From Thermus tenuipuniceus (GTDB lineage: Bacteria > Deinococcota > Deinococci > Deinococcales > Thermaceae), in contig NZ_KZ672956.1 of the NCBI RefSeq assembly GCF_002964845.1, positions 37,310 to 101,309 of the forward strand: a DNA stretch of 64,000 bases. Reading direction: 5' to 3'. Position 1 is the first letter of the stretch. Each line of letters opens with the position of its first letter. Below the pieces are notes generated by a model. It was given only the letters and a program-made list of their open reading frames with translations, had not been told where the DNA came from and made no database searches. Of the stretch, positions 52,352 through 59,859 are shown piece after piece. The position numbers were made by a program, and so were the translations under genes.

Positions 52352-54130
52352 TTACATTACCTCAGGGGCGGGGATGCCCAGGAGGGAAAGCCCCGTCTTC
52401 AGGGTTTCTTGCAAGCTCCTCACCAGGCCGAGGCGGAGTTCCCTCAGGCCCGGGGGTGCCGTGAGCACCGGGGTGGCGGGCCTCCCGTCCTCCTTGGCGT
52501 TGTAGTAGGCGTTCCAGCTGGCGGAAAGGTCCAGCAGGTACTGGGCTAGAACATGGGGGGTCTTCTCCTCAGCAGCTTCCAGCACCGCTTCCTCAAAGTC
52601 CAGTAGAGCCAGGGCCAGTTCCCGCTCGTACGGGGTGGCCTGGGCTAGGTCGATCTCCCCCCCCTCCCCGGCCTTGCGCAGGATGCTGTGGGCCCTGGCG
52701 TGGGCGTACTGGACGTAGGGGCCCGTATCCCCTTCAAAGGAAAGGGCCTCGGCGTAGCGGAAATCGATCTGTTTCCTGGGCTCGGTCTTCACCATGGCAA
52801 AGCGGATGGCCCCCAGGGCCACCATCCTGGCCGCCTCCTCCTTGGCGGGGTGGTCGGGGTTTTTCTCCTCTATCACGGCAAGGGCCCGCTTTTCCGCTTC
52901 CTCCAGGACCTCATCCACGCTCACCACCAGGCCCTTGCGCCCGGACATCTGCTTGCCTTCCAGCAGTACGGTTTCATAGGCCAGGTGGAAGGCACCCTCC
53001 GCCAACTCGGGGTGCCCCGCCAGGGCCAAGGCCGCCCGCACCAGGGCCTGGGGGTGGCTTTGGCGCACGTCGATGACGTTGATGGTTTCCCGGGCCCTGG
53101 GGGTGTAGGGTTCCCCCTCGGGGGCGCTGGTTCTCAGGGTTGGGTAGTAGGGGTTCTCGTAGGGCTGGAAGTACAACCCCTCCAAAAGGCCCATCTTCCA
53201 GAACTGGAAGGCGATGTCCTTGGCGTAGTAGGTGGCGGCTCCCCCGGAGCGCACCAGGACGAAGTAGGGGTCTTCCAGCCCGGGGATGAAGGGGCTTGCG
53301 TCCATGACCAAGGCCCCCGCATACTTGCCCTCCGTAAAGCGGAAGACGTGGGGACTCTGCTCCAGGATCTTCAGGGCCTTTTCCAGAAGCCCCGCCCGAA
53401 CGATGTCGGATTCCCAGACCAGAAGGTCGTAATGAGCGTTCAGGGCCTTCATGGTGGCCATCTGGGCCAGGAGGATGCGGTTGACATCTTCCCTAAGCTC
53501 CCCCCGCTCCAGGGCGTGAAGGATTTCCTCTATGCCCCCCTGCAGGTTGGGGTACTCGGGATCCTGATGAAGGCGCACGTAGGCCTTGCCGGCGAAGTGG
53601 TCGTACTTCTCCTTCCCGTCCCAGGGGAGGCCGTAGTGCCTTAGGGCGAAAAGGGTTTCCGCCGCCTGGCGGCCCGTGTCGTCAATGTAGTTCAGGACCA
53701 GGACCCTCCGCCCCGCATAGTCCAGGATGCGGGCCAGGCTGTCCCCGAGGGCGATATTCCGCAGGTGGCCCACGTGGAGCTCCTTGTTGGGGTTCACCGA
53801 GGTGTGCTCGATGAGCACCAGGCCTTCCCTCTTGGGAAAAGGCTCCTTAGGCCTCAGGGCCTCCTTTAGGAGATCATCCGTGCGGATGCGGAAGTTCAGG
53901 TATCCCCCCACGGGGATAACTTCCTCCACGAAAAGAGGAAGGTCCAGGCGGGCCTTGAGCTCCTCGGCGATAACCTGGGGGGGTTTTCGTAGCTCCTTGG
54001 CCAAGGCGAAGAGGGGAACCCCGTAGTCCCCAGGCTTGTCCTTGGGGGCCTTGGCCACCTTGAGACGGAGGTCCAGCCCCATCTCCTTGAGGGCTTGGTG
54101 AATGGCCTCTTCCAGGGCGCGGCGCACCAT
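52352..54130 (-). CDS. argS: Arginyl-tRNA synthetase
   Basis: 592-residue class I synthetase, the exact length known for Thermus ArgRS. The N-terminal Add1 domain is at about 1-105. The HIGH motif appears as HVGHLRN (near residues 118-124) and the KMSKS loop as KQMSGRKG. The C-terminal DALR anticodon domain has VQYAHARAHSIL. The ATG lies nine bases after TAAGAT, whose TAA is also the uvrC stop. It is therefore possibly transcribed both with uvrC and from its own near-leaderless start. htrA follows four bases on. Confidence 0.96.
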   Translation of the reverse strand: MVRRALEEAIHQALKEMGLDLRLKVAKAPKDKPGDYGVPLFALAKELRKPPQVIAEELKARLDLPLFVEEVIPVGGYLNFRIRTDDLLKEALRPKEPFPKREGLVLIEHTSVNPNKELHVGHLRNIALGDSLARILDYAGRRVLVLNYIDDTGRQAAETLFALRHYGLPWDGKEKYDHFAGKAYVRLHQDPEYPNLQGGIEEILHALERGELREDVNRILLAQMATMKALNAHYDLLVWESDIVRAGLLEKALKILEQSPHVFRFTEGKYAGALVMDASPFIPGLEDPYFVLVRSGGAATYYAKDIAFQFWKMGLLEGLYFQPYENPYYPTLRTSAPEGEPYTPRARETINVIDVRQSHPQALVRAALALAGHPELAEGAFHLAYETVLLEGKQMSGRKGLVVSVDEVLEEAEKRALAVIEEKNPDHPAKEEAARMVALGAIRFAMVKTEPRKQIDFRYAEALSFEGDTGPYVQYAHARAHSILRKAGEGGEIDLAQATPYERELALALLDFEEAVLEAAEEKTPHVLAQYLLDLSASWNAYYNAKEDGRPATPVLTAPPGLRELRLGLVRSLQETLKTGLSLLGIPAPEVM

Positions 54131-54145
54131 CAGGGGGTTATCTTA
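54128..54145 (-). promoter_or_regulatory. Possible -10 element of argS
   Basis: On the minus strand TAAGAT (54145-54140), sharing its TAA with the uvrC stop, is nine bases before the argS ATG. The evidence is weak on its own. Confidence 0.3.
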
Positions 54146-55921
54146 CCCCAGGGCCCCTTCCAAAGCGGCCTTCAGGGCCTCCGCCGCCTTGCGGTTCATC
54201 CCGGGGAGGCTGGCCAGCTCTTCCAAGGGCGCTTCCTTGAGGGCTTTGAGCCCCCCGTAGCGCTCCAGGAGGAGGCGTTTGCGGGTTTCCCCAATGCCGG
54301 GGATGCCCTTTAGCACCTGGAAAAGCTCCTGGCTCCTTCGCTTTTGGTGGTAGCGGAGCCCGTTTTGGTGGGCCTCGTCCCGAAGGTGGATGAGGAGCTG
54401 AAGGGCAGGGTGGGTTAGGGGCAGGCGGATCTCCCGGCCCTCTTGGGTGATGAGGACCTCCTCCTTCTTGGCCAGGCCCACCAGGGGGAGGCTCAGGCCG
54501 GCTCTTTCCAAAGCCCGGGCTGCCGCCCGCACCTGGCCGAGCCCGCCATCGATCAGGAGGAGATCGGGGAGGGGCAGGTCCTTTAGGCTTCCCGTGAAGC
54601 GCCGGTATACCCCCTCCTCCATGGCAGCGTAGTCGTCGTTTCCCGCCTTCAGGCGCATCCTGCGGTACTCCGCCCTCTTGGGCCTACCCCCCTCCAGGAC
54701 GGCCATGGAAAAGACCCGGGCCTCCCCCTGGAGGTGGCTTACGTCGTACCCCTCGAGGCGATAGGGCCTTTGGGATAGCCCCAGGATCTCCTGGAGGGCC
54801 TTTAGGGCGGGGTGGTCCCCCCGCCTTTCCCTTTGCTTGAGCTCAGTTTCCAGGGCCAGGCGGGCGTTCTTCTCCGCCAGCTCAAGAAGCCTTACCTTCT
54901 CCCCCTTTTTGGGCACCCTTAGCTCCACCCTCCGCCCGGCGCGGCGGTGAAGGAGGGCTGCTAGGCTTTCCAGGTCCTCCAGGGGGAAGGGCAGCAGGAT
55001 CAGGGGGGGTAGGGGGGAAGCCTCCAGGTAGTGGTCCCGCAGGAAGGCCCAGAGGATTTCCTCGGGGCTCGCTTCCTCCTTTTCCACCACCCGGCTGATG
55101 CGGCCCAGGATCCGCCCTGAGCGCACCTGGTAGAGCTGCACCACCGCCAAAGGCCCTGCCTGGGCCAAGCCCAGGAAGTCCAGATCCCCCATCTCCGGGT
55201 CAAAGGCTTGCTGGGCGGTGGAGAAGAAGGCCCTTAGGGCCTCCATCTGGTCGCGGAGCTCCGCGGCCCGTTCAAACTCCAGCCTCTTGGCCGCCTCGCG
55301 CATCTTGGTCTCTAACTCCTTGAGGAGCCCGTCCACCTTTCCCTCCAGCACCGCCTCCACCTGGCGCACCACCTCCCCATAGGCCTTGGGGTCCGCCAGG
55401 CCCACACAAGGGGCCAGGCAGCGGCCCATGCTGTGGTTCAGGCAGGGGTAGCGCCTTCGCTTCATGGGGTAGCCCGAGTTCTTGCGCAAGGAGAAAAGGC
55501 GGTCGATCAGGGTCTTGATGCGCCTGAGGGCGCCCGCCTCGGGGAAAGGCCCATAGTACTTGGCCCCGTCCGCCTCCACCCGGCGCACCACCAGGAGGGT
55601 GGGGAAGGGTTCCTGGGTGAGCTTTAAGAAGGGGTAGTGCTTGTCGTCCTTGAGGAGGACGTTGTAGGGGGGGCGGTGGGCCTTGATGAGGTTGGCCTCG
55701 AGGAGGAGGGCCTCCACCTCGTCCCGGGTGGCGATGAAGTCCAGGGCGGTGGCTTCCTGGGCGATGCGGGCTGCCTTGCCCTCCGCATGGAAGTAGCTCC
55801 GCACCCGGGCCCTCAGGTTCTTGGCCTTGCCCACGTAGAGGACCTCTTCCCCCTGCTTCCAGAGGTAGACCCCGGGGGTTTCCGGGAGGGGAGGCAGCTC
55901 GGAAGGCCGCACGCCCTTCAT
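54143..55921 (-). CDS. uvrC: Excinuclease ABC subunit UvrC
   Basis: 592-residue nucleotide-excision repair endonuclease. The N-terminal GIY-YIG domain (PGVYLWKQGEEVLYVGKAKNL, about 16-36) makes the 3' incision. A four-Cys-like region (CLNHSMGRCLAPC) precedes the UVR motif (FERAAELRDQMEAL, near 205). The RNase-H-like domain (LEGYDVSHLQGEA and LLIDGGLGQV) makes the 5' incision. Tandem helix-hairpin-helix motifs (GIPGIGETRKRLLL, SLPGMNRKAAEAL) close it. ATG 55921 has no visible ribosome site and lies two bases from the -10 of the divergent dipeptidase gene. It heads the six-gene operon. Confidence 0.96.
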   Translation of the reverse strand: MKGVRPSELPPLPETPGVYLWKQGEEVLYVGKAKNLRARVRSYFHAEGKAARIAQEATALDFIATRDEVEALLLEANLIKAHRPPYNVLLKDDKHYPFLKLTQEPFPTLLVVRRVEADGAKYYGPFPEAGALRRIKTLIDRLFSLRKNSGYPMKRRRYPCLNHSMGRCLAPCVGLADPKAYGEVVRQVEAVLEGKVDGLLKELETKMREAAKRLEFERAAELRDQMEALRAFFSTAQQAFDPEMGDLDFLGLAQAGPLAVVQLYQVRSGRILGRISRVVEKEEASPEEILWAFLRDHYLEASPLPPLILLPFPLEDLESLAALLHRRAGRRVELRVPKKGEKVRLLELAEKNARLALETELKQRERRGDHPALKALQEILGLSQRPYRLEGYDVSHLQGEARVFSMAVLEGGRPKRAEYRRMRLKAGNDDYAAMEEGVYRRFTGSLKDLPLPDLLLIDGGLGQVRAAARALERAGLSLPLVGLAKKEEVLITQEGREIRLPLTHPALQLLIHLRDEAHQNGLRYHQKRRSQELFQVLKGIPGIGETRKRLLLERYGGLKALKEAPLEELASLPGMNRKAAEALKAALEGALG

Positions 55922-55923
55922 TG

Positions 55924-55938
55924 TAGAGTTTGGCCATG
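55924..55938 (+). promoter_or_regulatory. -10 element and leaderless start of dipeptidase gene
   Basis: TAGAGT (55924-55929) is exactly six bases before ATG 55936. It sits only three bases from the divergent uvrC start codon. Confidence 0.5.
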
Positions 55939-56898
55939 GACGCCGTCATGGTGGACGCTCACCTGGACCTGGCCTGGAACGCTAGGGCCCTAGGGCGGGA
56001 CCTCACCCTCCCCTTGGACCGCCTCCGGGAGGTGGATCCCCATCCCGAAACCCCCTTGGTGACCCTGGAAAGCCTTAGGGAGGCCAGGGTGGCGGTGGCC
56101 TTCGCCACCTTGTTCGTGGATCCCAGGGAAGGGGGCCTCGAGGACTGGCAGGAGGAGGTGTACGCCCAACTGGCCCTCTACGAGGCCTGGGAGGCCAAGG
56201 GATGGGTGAGGATCCTCCGTCACGGAAGGGATCTGAAGGCGCACCTCCCCCGCCACCGGGAGGACCGCATCCCGGGCCTGGTGCTTCTCCTGGAAGGCGC
56301 CCATGCCCTCGCCTCCCCTGAGGAGTTGGCTCCTTTGCGGCAAAGGGGCCTCAGGATGCTTTCCCTTACCTGGGCCACCCGGAATGCCTACGCGGGGGGC
56401 AACGCCGAGGAGGCTCCCCTGACCGACTTGGGAAAAGCCCTTTTGCGGGAAATGGAGGGCCTGGGAATGGCCCTGGACCTCTCCCACCTGGCGGAGGAGG
56501 CGGCTTGGCAGGCCCTCGAGGCCTTCTCGGGCCCGGTGTGCGCCACCCATGCCAACGCCCGGGCCCTGGTGCCTTCCCCCCGCCACCTCTCCGACCGCCT
56601 CCTGGAGGCCTTGGGGGAGCGGGGTGGGGTCTTGGGCCTGGTGCCCTTCAACGCCTTCTTGGACCCCGGCTGGAAGCGGGGCGATCCCAGGCTTCCCCTC
56701 GAGGTCTTTTTCCGCCACAAGGCCCATGCCGAAGCCATCCTGGGCCCCACGGGGGTGGGCCTGGGCACGGACTGGGATGGGGGATTCGGCCTCGAGGCGG
56801 TTCCCCTGGGGCTGGACCGCCACCGAGACCTTTGGTCCTTAGGGGACGAGGCGTTCCTGGGGGAGAACTGGCTTCGCTGGCTACGTTCCTGGTTCTAG
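55936..56898 (+). CDS. Membrane dipeptidase (peptidase M19)
   Basis: 320-residue zinc dipeptidase of the renal-dipeptidase family. Zinc ligands appear as VDAHLDLAW (His-x-Asp) at the N-terminus, then LLEGAHAL (Glu), with the later histidines in LDLSHLAEEA and CATHANARAL. GLGTDWDGGFG near the end is the conserved substrate-binding Asp region. No signal peptide, so it is cytoplasmic and may hydrolyse D-containing or cyclic dipeptides. ATG 55936 is six bases downstream of TAGAGT; TTG 55930 is a less likely start. It overlaps the convergent thioesterase gene by 18 bases. Confidence 0.92.
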   Translation: MDAVMVDAHLDLAWNARALGRDLTLPLDRLREVDPHPETPLVTLESLREARVAVAFATLFVDPREGGLEDWQEEVYAQLALYEAWEAKGWVRILRHGRDLKAHLPRHREDRIPGLVLLLEGAHALASPEELAPLRQRGLRMLSLTWATRNAYAGGNAEEAPLTDLGKALLREMEGLGMALDLSHLAEEAAWQALEAFSGPVCATHANARALVPSPRHLSDRLLEALGERGGVLGLVPFNAFLDPGWKRGDPRLPLEVFFRHKAHAEAILGPTGVGLGTDWDGGFGLEAVPLGLDRHRDLWSLGDEAFLGENWLRWLRSWF

Positions 56899-57285
56899 GG
56901 GCACCACCGCCAGGGTGCACCGGCTGGCCGCCACCAGTTTTTCCTCCTCGTCGTAGACCTTGACCTCCCACACCTGGGTGGTGCGGCCCACGTGCAGGGG
57001 CCTGCCCACGGCCCGGATGGTGCCCTGGCTTTTCCTGCGGATGTGGTTGCAGTTGATCTCCAGGCCGAAGGCGGCGTGCCCCGGCGGGCAGTTGAAGAAT
57101 CCCCCCACGCTGGCCACGCTTTCCGCCAGGGCCACCGTGGCTCCCCCGTGGAGGAAGCCAAAGGGCTGGTGCACCCTGGGGGTCACCTCCAGCTCGGCCA
57201 CCACCTCCTCCTTTTCCAGCTTCAGGTAGCGCACCCCTAAGGTGGCGTCCAGGGTTTCCCGGCTTGCAAGGAGGTCCCCTTCCAT
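56881..57285 (-). CDS. PaaI-type hotdog thioesterase
   Basis: 134-residue single hotdog-fold acyl-CoA thioesterase. The signature QPFGFLHGGATVALAESVAS with HGG, then EINCNHIRR and a C-terminal ASRCTLAVV strand, is typical of the YdiI/PaaI group, in which the Glu after HGG is catalytic (here AES). It may act on aryl- or 1,4-dihydroxynaphthoyl-CoA. Thermus makes menaquinone, so a DHNA-CoA thioesterase role is possible but unproven. ATG 57285 lies seven bases after TATACT on the minus strand. Upstream in-frame codons overlap the divergent promoter and gene and are unlikely. Confidence 0.86.
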   Translation of the reverse strand: MEGDLLASRETLDATLGVRYLKLEKEEVVAELEVTPRVHQPFGFLHGGATVALAESVASVGGFFNCPPGHAAFGLEINCNHIRRKSQGTIRAVGRPLHVGRTTQVWEVKVYDEEEKLVAASRCTLAVVPLEPGT

Positions 57286-57309
57286 GCCCCAGAGTATAAA
57301 GGGGGTGTG
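57283..57309. promoter_or_regulatory. Shared divergent leaderless promoter
   Basis: AGTATAAA at 57293-57300 serves both strands. Plus: TATAAA (57295-57300), six bases, GTG 57307. Minus: TATACT (57298-57293), seven bases, ATG 57285. The two start codons are 21 bases apart and the -10 elements overlap by four bases, so the genes probably compete for polymerase. Confidence 0.6.
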
Positions 57310-57939
57310 GGCGAGATACGCCTCTTTCCCGGGTTGTTGGCGCCTCCTGCGGGTCTGGACGCCTTTCAGGATCTGCCCTCGGAGGAGGGGCTTCACCTTG
57401 TCGCTTTTGCGGAAGGGGCCCTTGCCGCCTTAAGGGCTGCCTTCCAGGAAGGGGCGAGGAGCCTGGTGCTCCTTTCCCCCATCCTGCGGCGGGACGCGCT
57501 CCTTTCCGCGAAGCTTGCCGCTCTGCGCTTGGGCCTCGAGACCCAGGGGGTGGAGGGGTTCGCCCAGGTGGGCCGGGCCCTTTTCTTCGGGCCGAAGGCG
57601 GTGGCCAGCGAGGAGATCTTCGCCGCCTGGCAGGAGGGCCTTTCCCAGGCGAGGGTGCGCTCCTGGCTGGACCTTGTGCAGGGGCTTGCCGACGAGCGCC
57701 GCTGGCTTAGGGGAACGGAGGCCCGGGTCCTGGTGGTCCAGGGGGCCTGGGATGCCTTCACCCCTCCCTTTTACGGCAAGGAGGTGGCGGACTTCGCCAA
57801 GGGGGAGGCCTTGCGCTTCAGCGTGGAGGAGGCGGGGCATCTGGTTCCCTGGGAGGCCCCGGAGGAGGTCTTGGACCTGGTGGCGGATTTCCTCAGCGGT
57901 GAGGCCTTTCGTCCCTTGCCCGGAGGCCTGGCCCTATGA
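57307..57939 (+). CDS. Alpha/beta-hydrolase-like protein lacking the nucleophile
   Basis: 210-residue protein with an alpha/beta-hydrolase C-terminal half. ARVLVVQGAWDAFTPP carries the Asp and EEAGHLVPWEAPEEV carries the His of a catalytic triad. At the nucleophile elbow, however, the sequence is LVAFAEGALAAL, with Glu where GxSxG should have Ser. The N-terminal strands before the elbow are much shortened (about 30 residues). It is therefore probably not an ordinary esterase. GTG 57307 is six bases after TATAAA. The gene overlaps the next one by four bases. That protein resembles an N-terminal half of the same fold, so the two may pair. Confidence 0.72.
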   Translation: MGEIRLFPGLLAPPAGLDAFQDLPSEEGLHLVAFAEGALAALRAAFQEGARSLVLLSPILRRDALLSAKLAALRLGLETQGVEGFAQVGRALFFGPKAVASEEIFAAWQEGLSQARVRSWLDLVQGLADERRWLRGTEARVLVVQGAWDAFTPPFYGKEVADFAKGEALRFSVEEAGHLVPWEAPEEVLDLVADFLSGEAFRPLPGGLAL

Positions 57940-58301
57940 GGCGGACCGGGTACCTCCACCTCTACGGGTTGAACCTGGTCTTTGACCGGGTGGGGAGGGG
58001 GCCTGCGGTCCTCCTTCTGGCGGAGGAGGCGGACATGTGGCCGGAGGAGCTTCCCCAGGGCTACACCTTCTACCTCCTGGACCTGCCCGGCTACGGCCGC
58101 ACCGGAGGGCCCTCCATGGCCCCGGAGGAGCTCGCTGAGTACGTGGTGGGCTTTCTGGTCATGCTCAACCTGGGTTCCCCTCCCATCCTGGTCCGGGGAG
58201 TAGGTGAGGCGGTGGGTGAAGTGCTTAGGGATAGGGGGTATAAGGTGTTCTCTGGAGCTTACCTAGGGGAAAGCTTGCAAAGGGTCATGGATATGGGGTA
58301 G
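57936..58301 (+). CDS. Small alpha/beta-hydrolase-like protein (N-half only)
   Basis: 121 residues resembling only the first half of an alpha/beta-hydrolase: strand LHLYGLNLVFDRVGRGPAVLLL, loop, YLLDLPGYGRTGGP (like the DLPGxGxS oxyanion-hole region), helix PEELAEYVVGFLVML, then the strand and elbow PPILVRGVGEAVG, where the Ser of GxSxG is absent. No Asp/His triad half follows. It overlaps the preceding gene by four bases (ATGA). It may complement that gene's protein structurally or be a decayed paralogue. There is no frameshift between the two that would restore one enzyme, since their order is reversed. Confidence 0.65.
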   Translation: MRRTGYLHLYGLNLVFDRVGRGPAVLLLAEEADMWPEELPQGYTFYLLDLPGYGRTGGPSMAPEELAEYVVGFLVMLNLGSPPILVRGVGEAVGEVLRDRGYKVFSGAYLGESLQRVMDMG

Positions 58302-58323
58302 CATGCACAGGGGAGGTATTGGT

Positions 58324-58764
58324 ATGCGGAGGATTCTGGGTGTTTTGGTGGTGGCCTTCGGCCTAGGTTTGGCGCAGTTTTCGGTGGAGAACTTAAAGCC
58401 CTCCCTGGCGGTGGTGGGGGGCACCCAGGGTTTTGGCCTCGAGGCCTCCTGGCACTGCCAGCTCTTCCAGCCCCCTGTGGGGGAAGTGCGGCCGGCTTTG
58501 GATCTCGCCTATAACGTGAACGGAAACTGGAACGGGGCCTTCCTCTTCCGCTACCTCTACCCCTTGGCCGAGGGGCTAAAGGGCGGGGTGGGGCTTGGGG
58601 TGGCCATCCCTGGCTTCCTGTTCAGCAACACCAGCCTTTACTTCCGGGCGGATGCCGAGTACGACCTGAAGGCTACCTTGGGAGCGCCCCTTTTCCTGGG
58701 TGGGGACCTGGGTGTGGCTGCCGGCAAGCTGGCGGCCCAGCTCAAGGTGGGCTACCGCTTCTAG
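58324..58764 (+). CDS. Small outer-membrane-like secreted protein
   Basis: 146-residue exported protein with a clear signal peptide (MRRILGVLVVAFGLGLAQ). The mature part has alternating aromatic/small residues (NWNGAFLFRYLYPL, NTSLYFRADAEYDL) and ends in AAQLKVGYRF, whose C-terminal Phe is typical of beta-barrel outer-membrane proteins. There is one Cys. I do not recognise a family. ATG 58324 has GGGGAGG seven bases upstream. The in-frame codons before it overlap this site. It is followed by a perfect 11-bp terminator shared with the convergent truD. Confidence 0.7.
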   Translation: MRRILGVLVVAFGLGLAQFSVENLKPSLAVVGGTQGFGLEASWHCQLFQPPVGEVRPALDLAYNVNGNWNGAFLFRYLYPLAEGLKGGVGLGVAIPGFLFSNTSLYFRADAEYDLKATLGAPLFLGGDLGVAAGKLAAQLKVGYRF

Positions 58765-58777
58765 GGACTACCCAAGG

Positions 58778-58808
58778 CTGGGGGAGGGTTTAGCCCTCCC
58801 CCAGGGTT
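58778..58808. terminator. Terminator overlapping the truD 3' end
   Basis: CTGGGGGAGGG (58778-58788), loop TTTAG, CCCTCCCCCAG (58794-58804) is a perfect 11-bp stem followed by GGTTTC. The truD stop codon lies in the loop, so the hairpin includes its last codons and works for both strands. Confidence 0.75.
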
Positions 58809-59845
58809 TCTTCCTCTTCCGGAGCATCCACCTCCACCTTCATCACCTCCCTTAGGAGGCTGGTGGCGTAGCTGCCCTTGGGCAGGAAGAAGGTTAGCCA
58901 AAGCCCTTCTGGGGTTTCCTCCAGGGTCCACTCCGTAAGGGGGATGCGGATGGGCCTCCTTGCCCCCCGGCGGGCGTGGAACTCCTCCCGCTTCAGGTCA
59001 TAGCGGGCCAGGATCTCGTCCTCGAGGGCCCTGGCCTCCCCTTGGGCCTCCGGGTACTTTTTGCCGAAGAGGGGCCCGGTGGCGCTGATTTCCAGCCTTA
59101 AAGCCCTTTCCGCCTCCTCCTCCCGTTCCACCAGAAACTCCCCCCCGGTGGCGTGCTTCTTGGCCCAGTCCCCGGGGATGACCCGGTTGTAAAGCCCCCT
59201 TTCCATCCTTAGGGCCACCCAGTCGTTGAAGAGAAGGCTTTGCAGGCTTCCAATCAGGAAGCGCTTAAGCCAGGGGTTTCCCCTTCCCTTACCCTTCTTC
59301 ACCAGCTGGTAGCCCTTTACCGGGTTCTGCCCCCCGAGGCCAAAGCGCTGGGGGCCGTAGTAGTTGGGAATGCCCTTGGCCTTTAGGACCTCCAGGATGG
59401 CCCGGGCCTTCTCCCCATCCTGGGCCCCGCGAATGAGAATGCGGAAGCGGTTTCCCTTGAGGTGGCCCGTGCGCAGCTTGTTGGTGTGCAGGTTGGCTTC
59501 CAGAAGCCGAGTTCCCTTAAGGTTTTCCAGCAAGCAGAAGGCATCCTCGTGTTTGCGGGGGATGGAGAACCATTGGCGGGTTTTGGCGCGCTTGTCCTTT
59601 AGCCCGGCTACCCCGATCTCCTTTTCCGGCACCCCCACCTCGTCCCGCAGAAACTCCACCACCTGGCGGGTGGTTAGGCCTTCCTTCTCCAGGAGGAAGT
59701 AGAGGTGTTCCCCTTCCCCGCTGGGCAGGTAGGCGGGCACCTCCTCCACCTGGAAGTCCTGGGGAAGGAGGCGGATCGTACCCCCCACGCCGGGAAGGTC
59801 CTGGGTGAGGTAGGGGTAGCGCTCGGGGCGAAAGACGAGGTCCAT
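58790..59845 (-). CDS. truD: tRNA pseudouridine(13) synthase TruD
   Basis: 351-residue pseudouridine synthase modifying U13 in tRNA-Glu. The catalytic Asp is in GVAGLKDKRAKTRQWFS, and NYYGPQRFG and KGNRFRILIRG are further TruD signatures. The family's insertion domain is present between the two halves. ATG 59845 has AAGGGG next to it and a GACAAT element six bases upstream. It begins after pepF on the same strand, with a 14-base gap, so it may be both co-transcribed and separately expressed. The stop codon lies in the loop of a terminator hairpin. Confidence 0.94.
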   Translation of the reverse strand: MDLVFRPERYPYLTQDLPGVGGTIRLLPQDFQVEEVPAYLPSGEGEHLYFLLEKEGLTTRQVVEFLRDEVGVPEKEIGVAGLKDKRAKTRQWFSIPRKHEDAFCLLENLKGTRLLEANLHTNKLRTGHLKGNRFRILIRGAQDGEKARAILEVLKAKGIPNYYGPQRFGLGGQNPVKGYQLVKKGKGRGNPWLKRFLIGSLQSLLFNDWVALRMERGLYNRVIPGDWAKKHATGGEFLVEREEEAERALRLEISATGPLFGKKYPEAQGEARALEDEILARYDLKREEFHARRGARRPIRIPLTEWTLEETPEGLWLTFFLPKGSYATSLLREVMKVEVDAPEEEETLGEG

Positions 59846-59857
59846 CCCCTTATTGTC
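59843..59857 (-). promoter_or_regulatory. Possible -10 element of truD
   Basis: On the minus strand GACAAT (59857-59852) is six bases before the truD ATG. The match to the -10 consensus is only moderate. Confidence 0.3.
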
Positions 59858-59859
59858 CC

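Noticed and set aside
57307..58301. The two alpha/beta-hydrolase genes as one frameshifted gene
   Set aside because: The N-half-like sequence lies downstream of the C-half-like one, so no single frameshift could produce a normal enzyme, and both have their own start in overlapping ATGA order.
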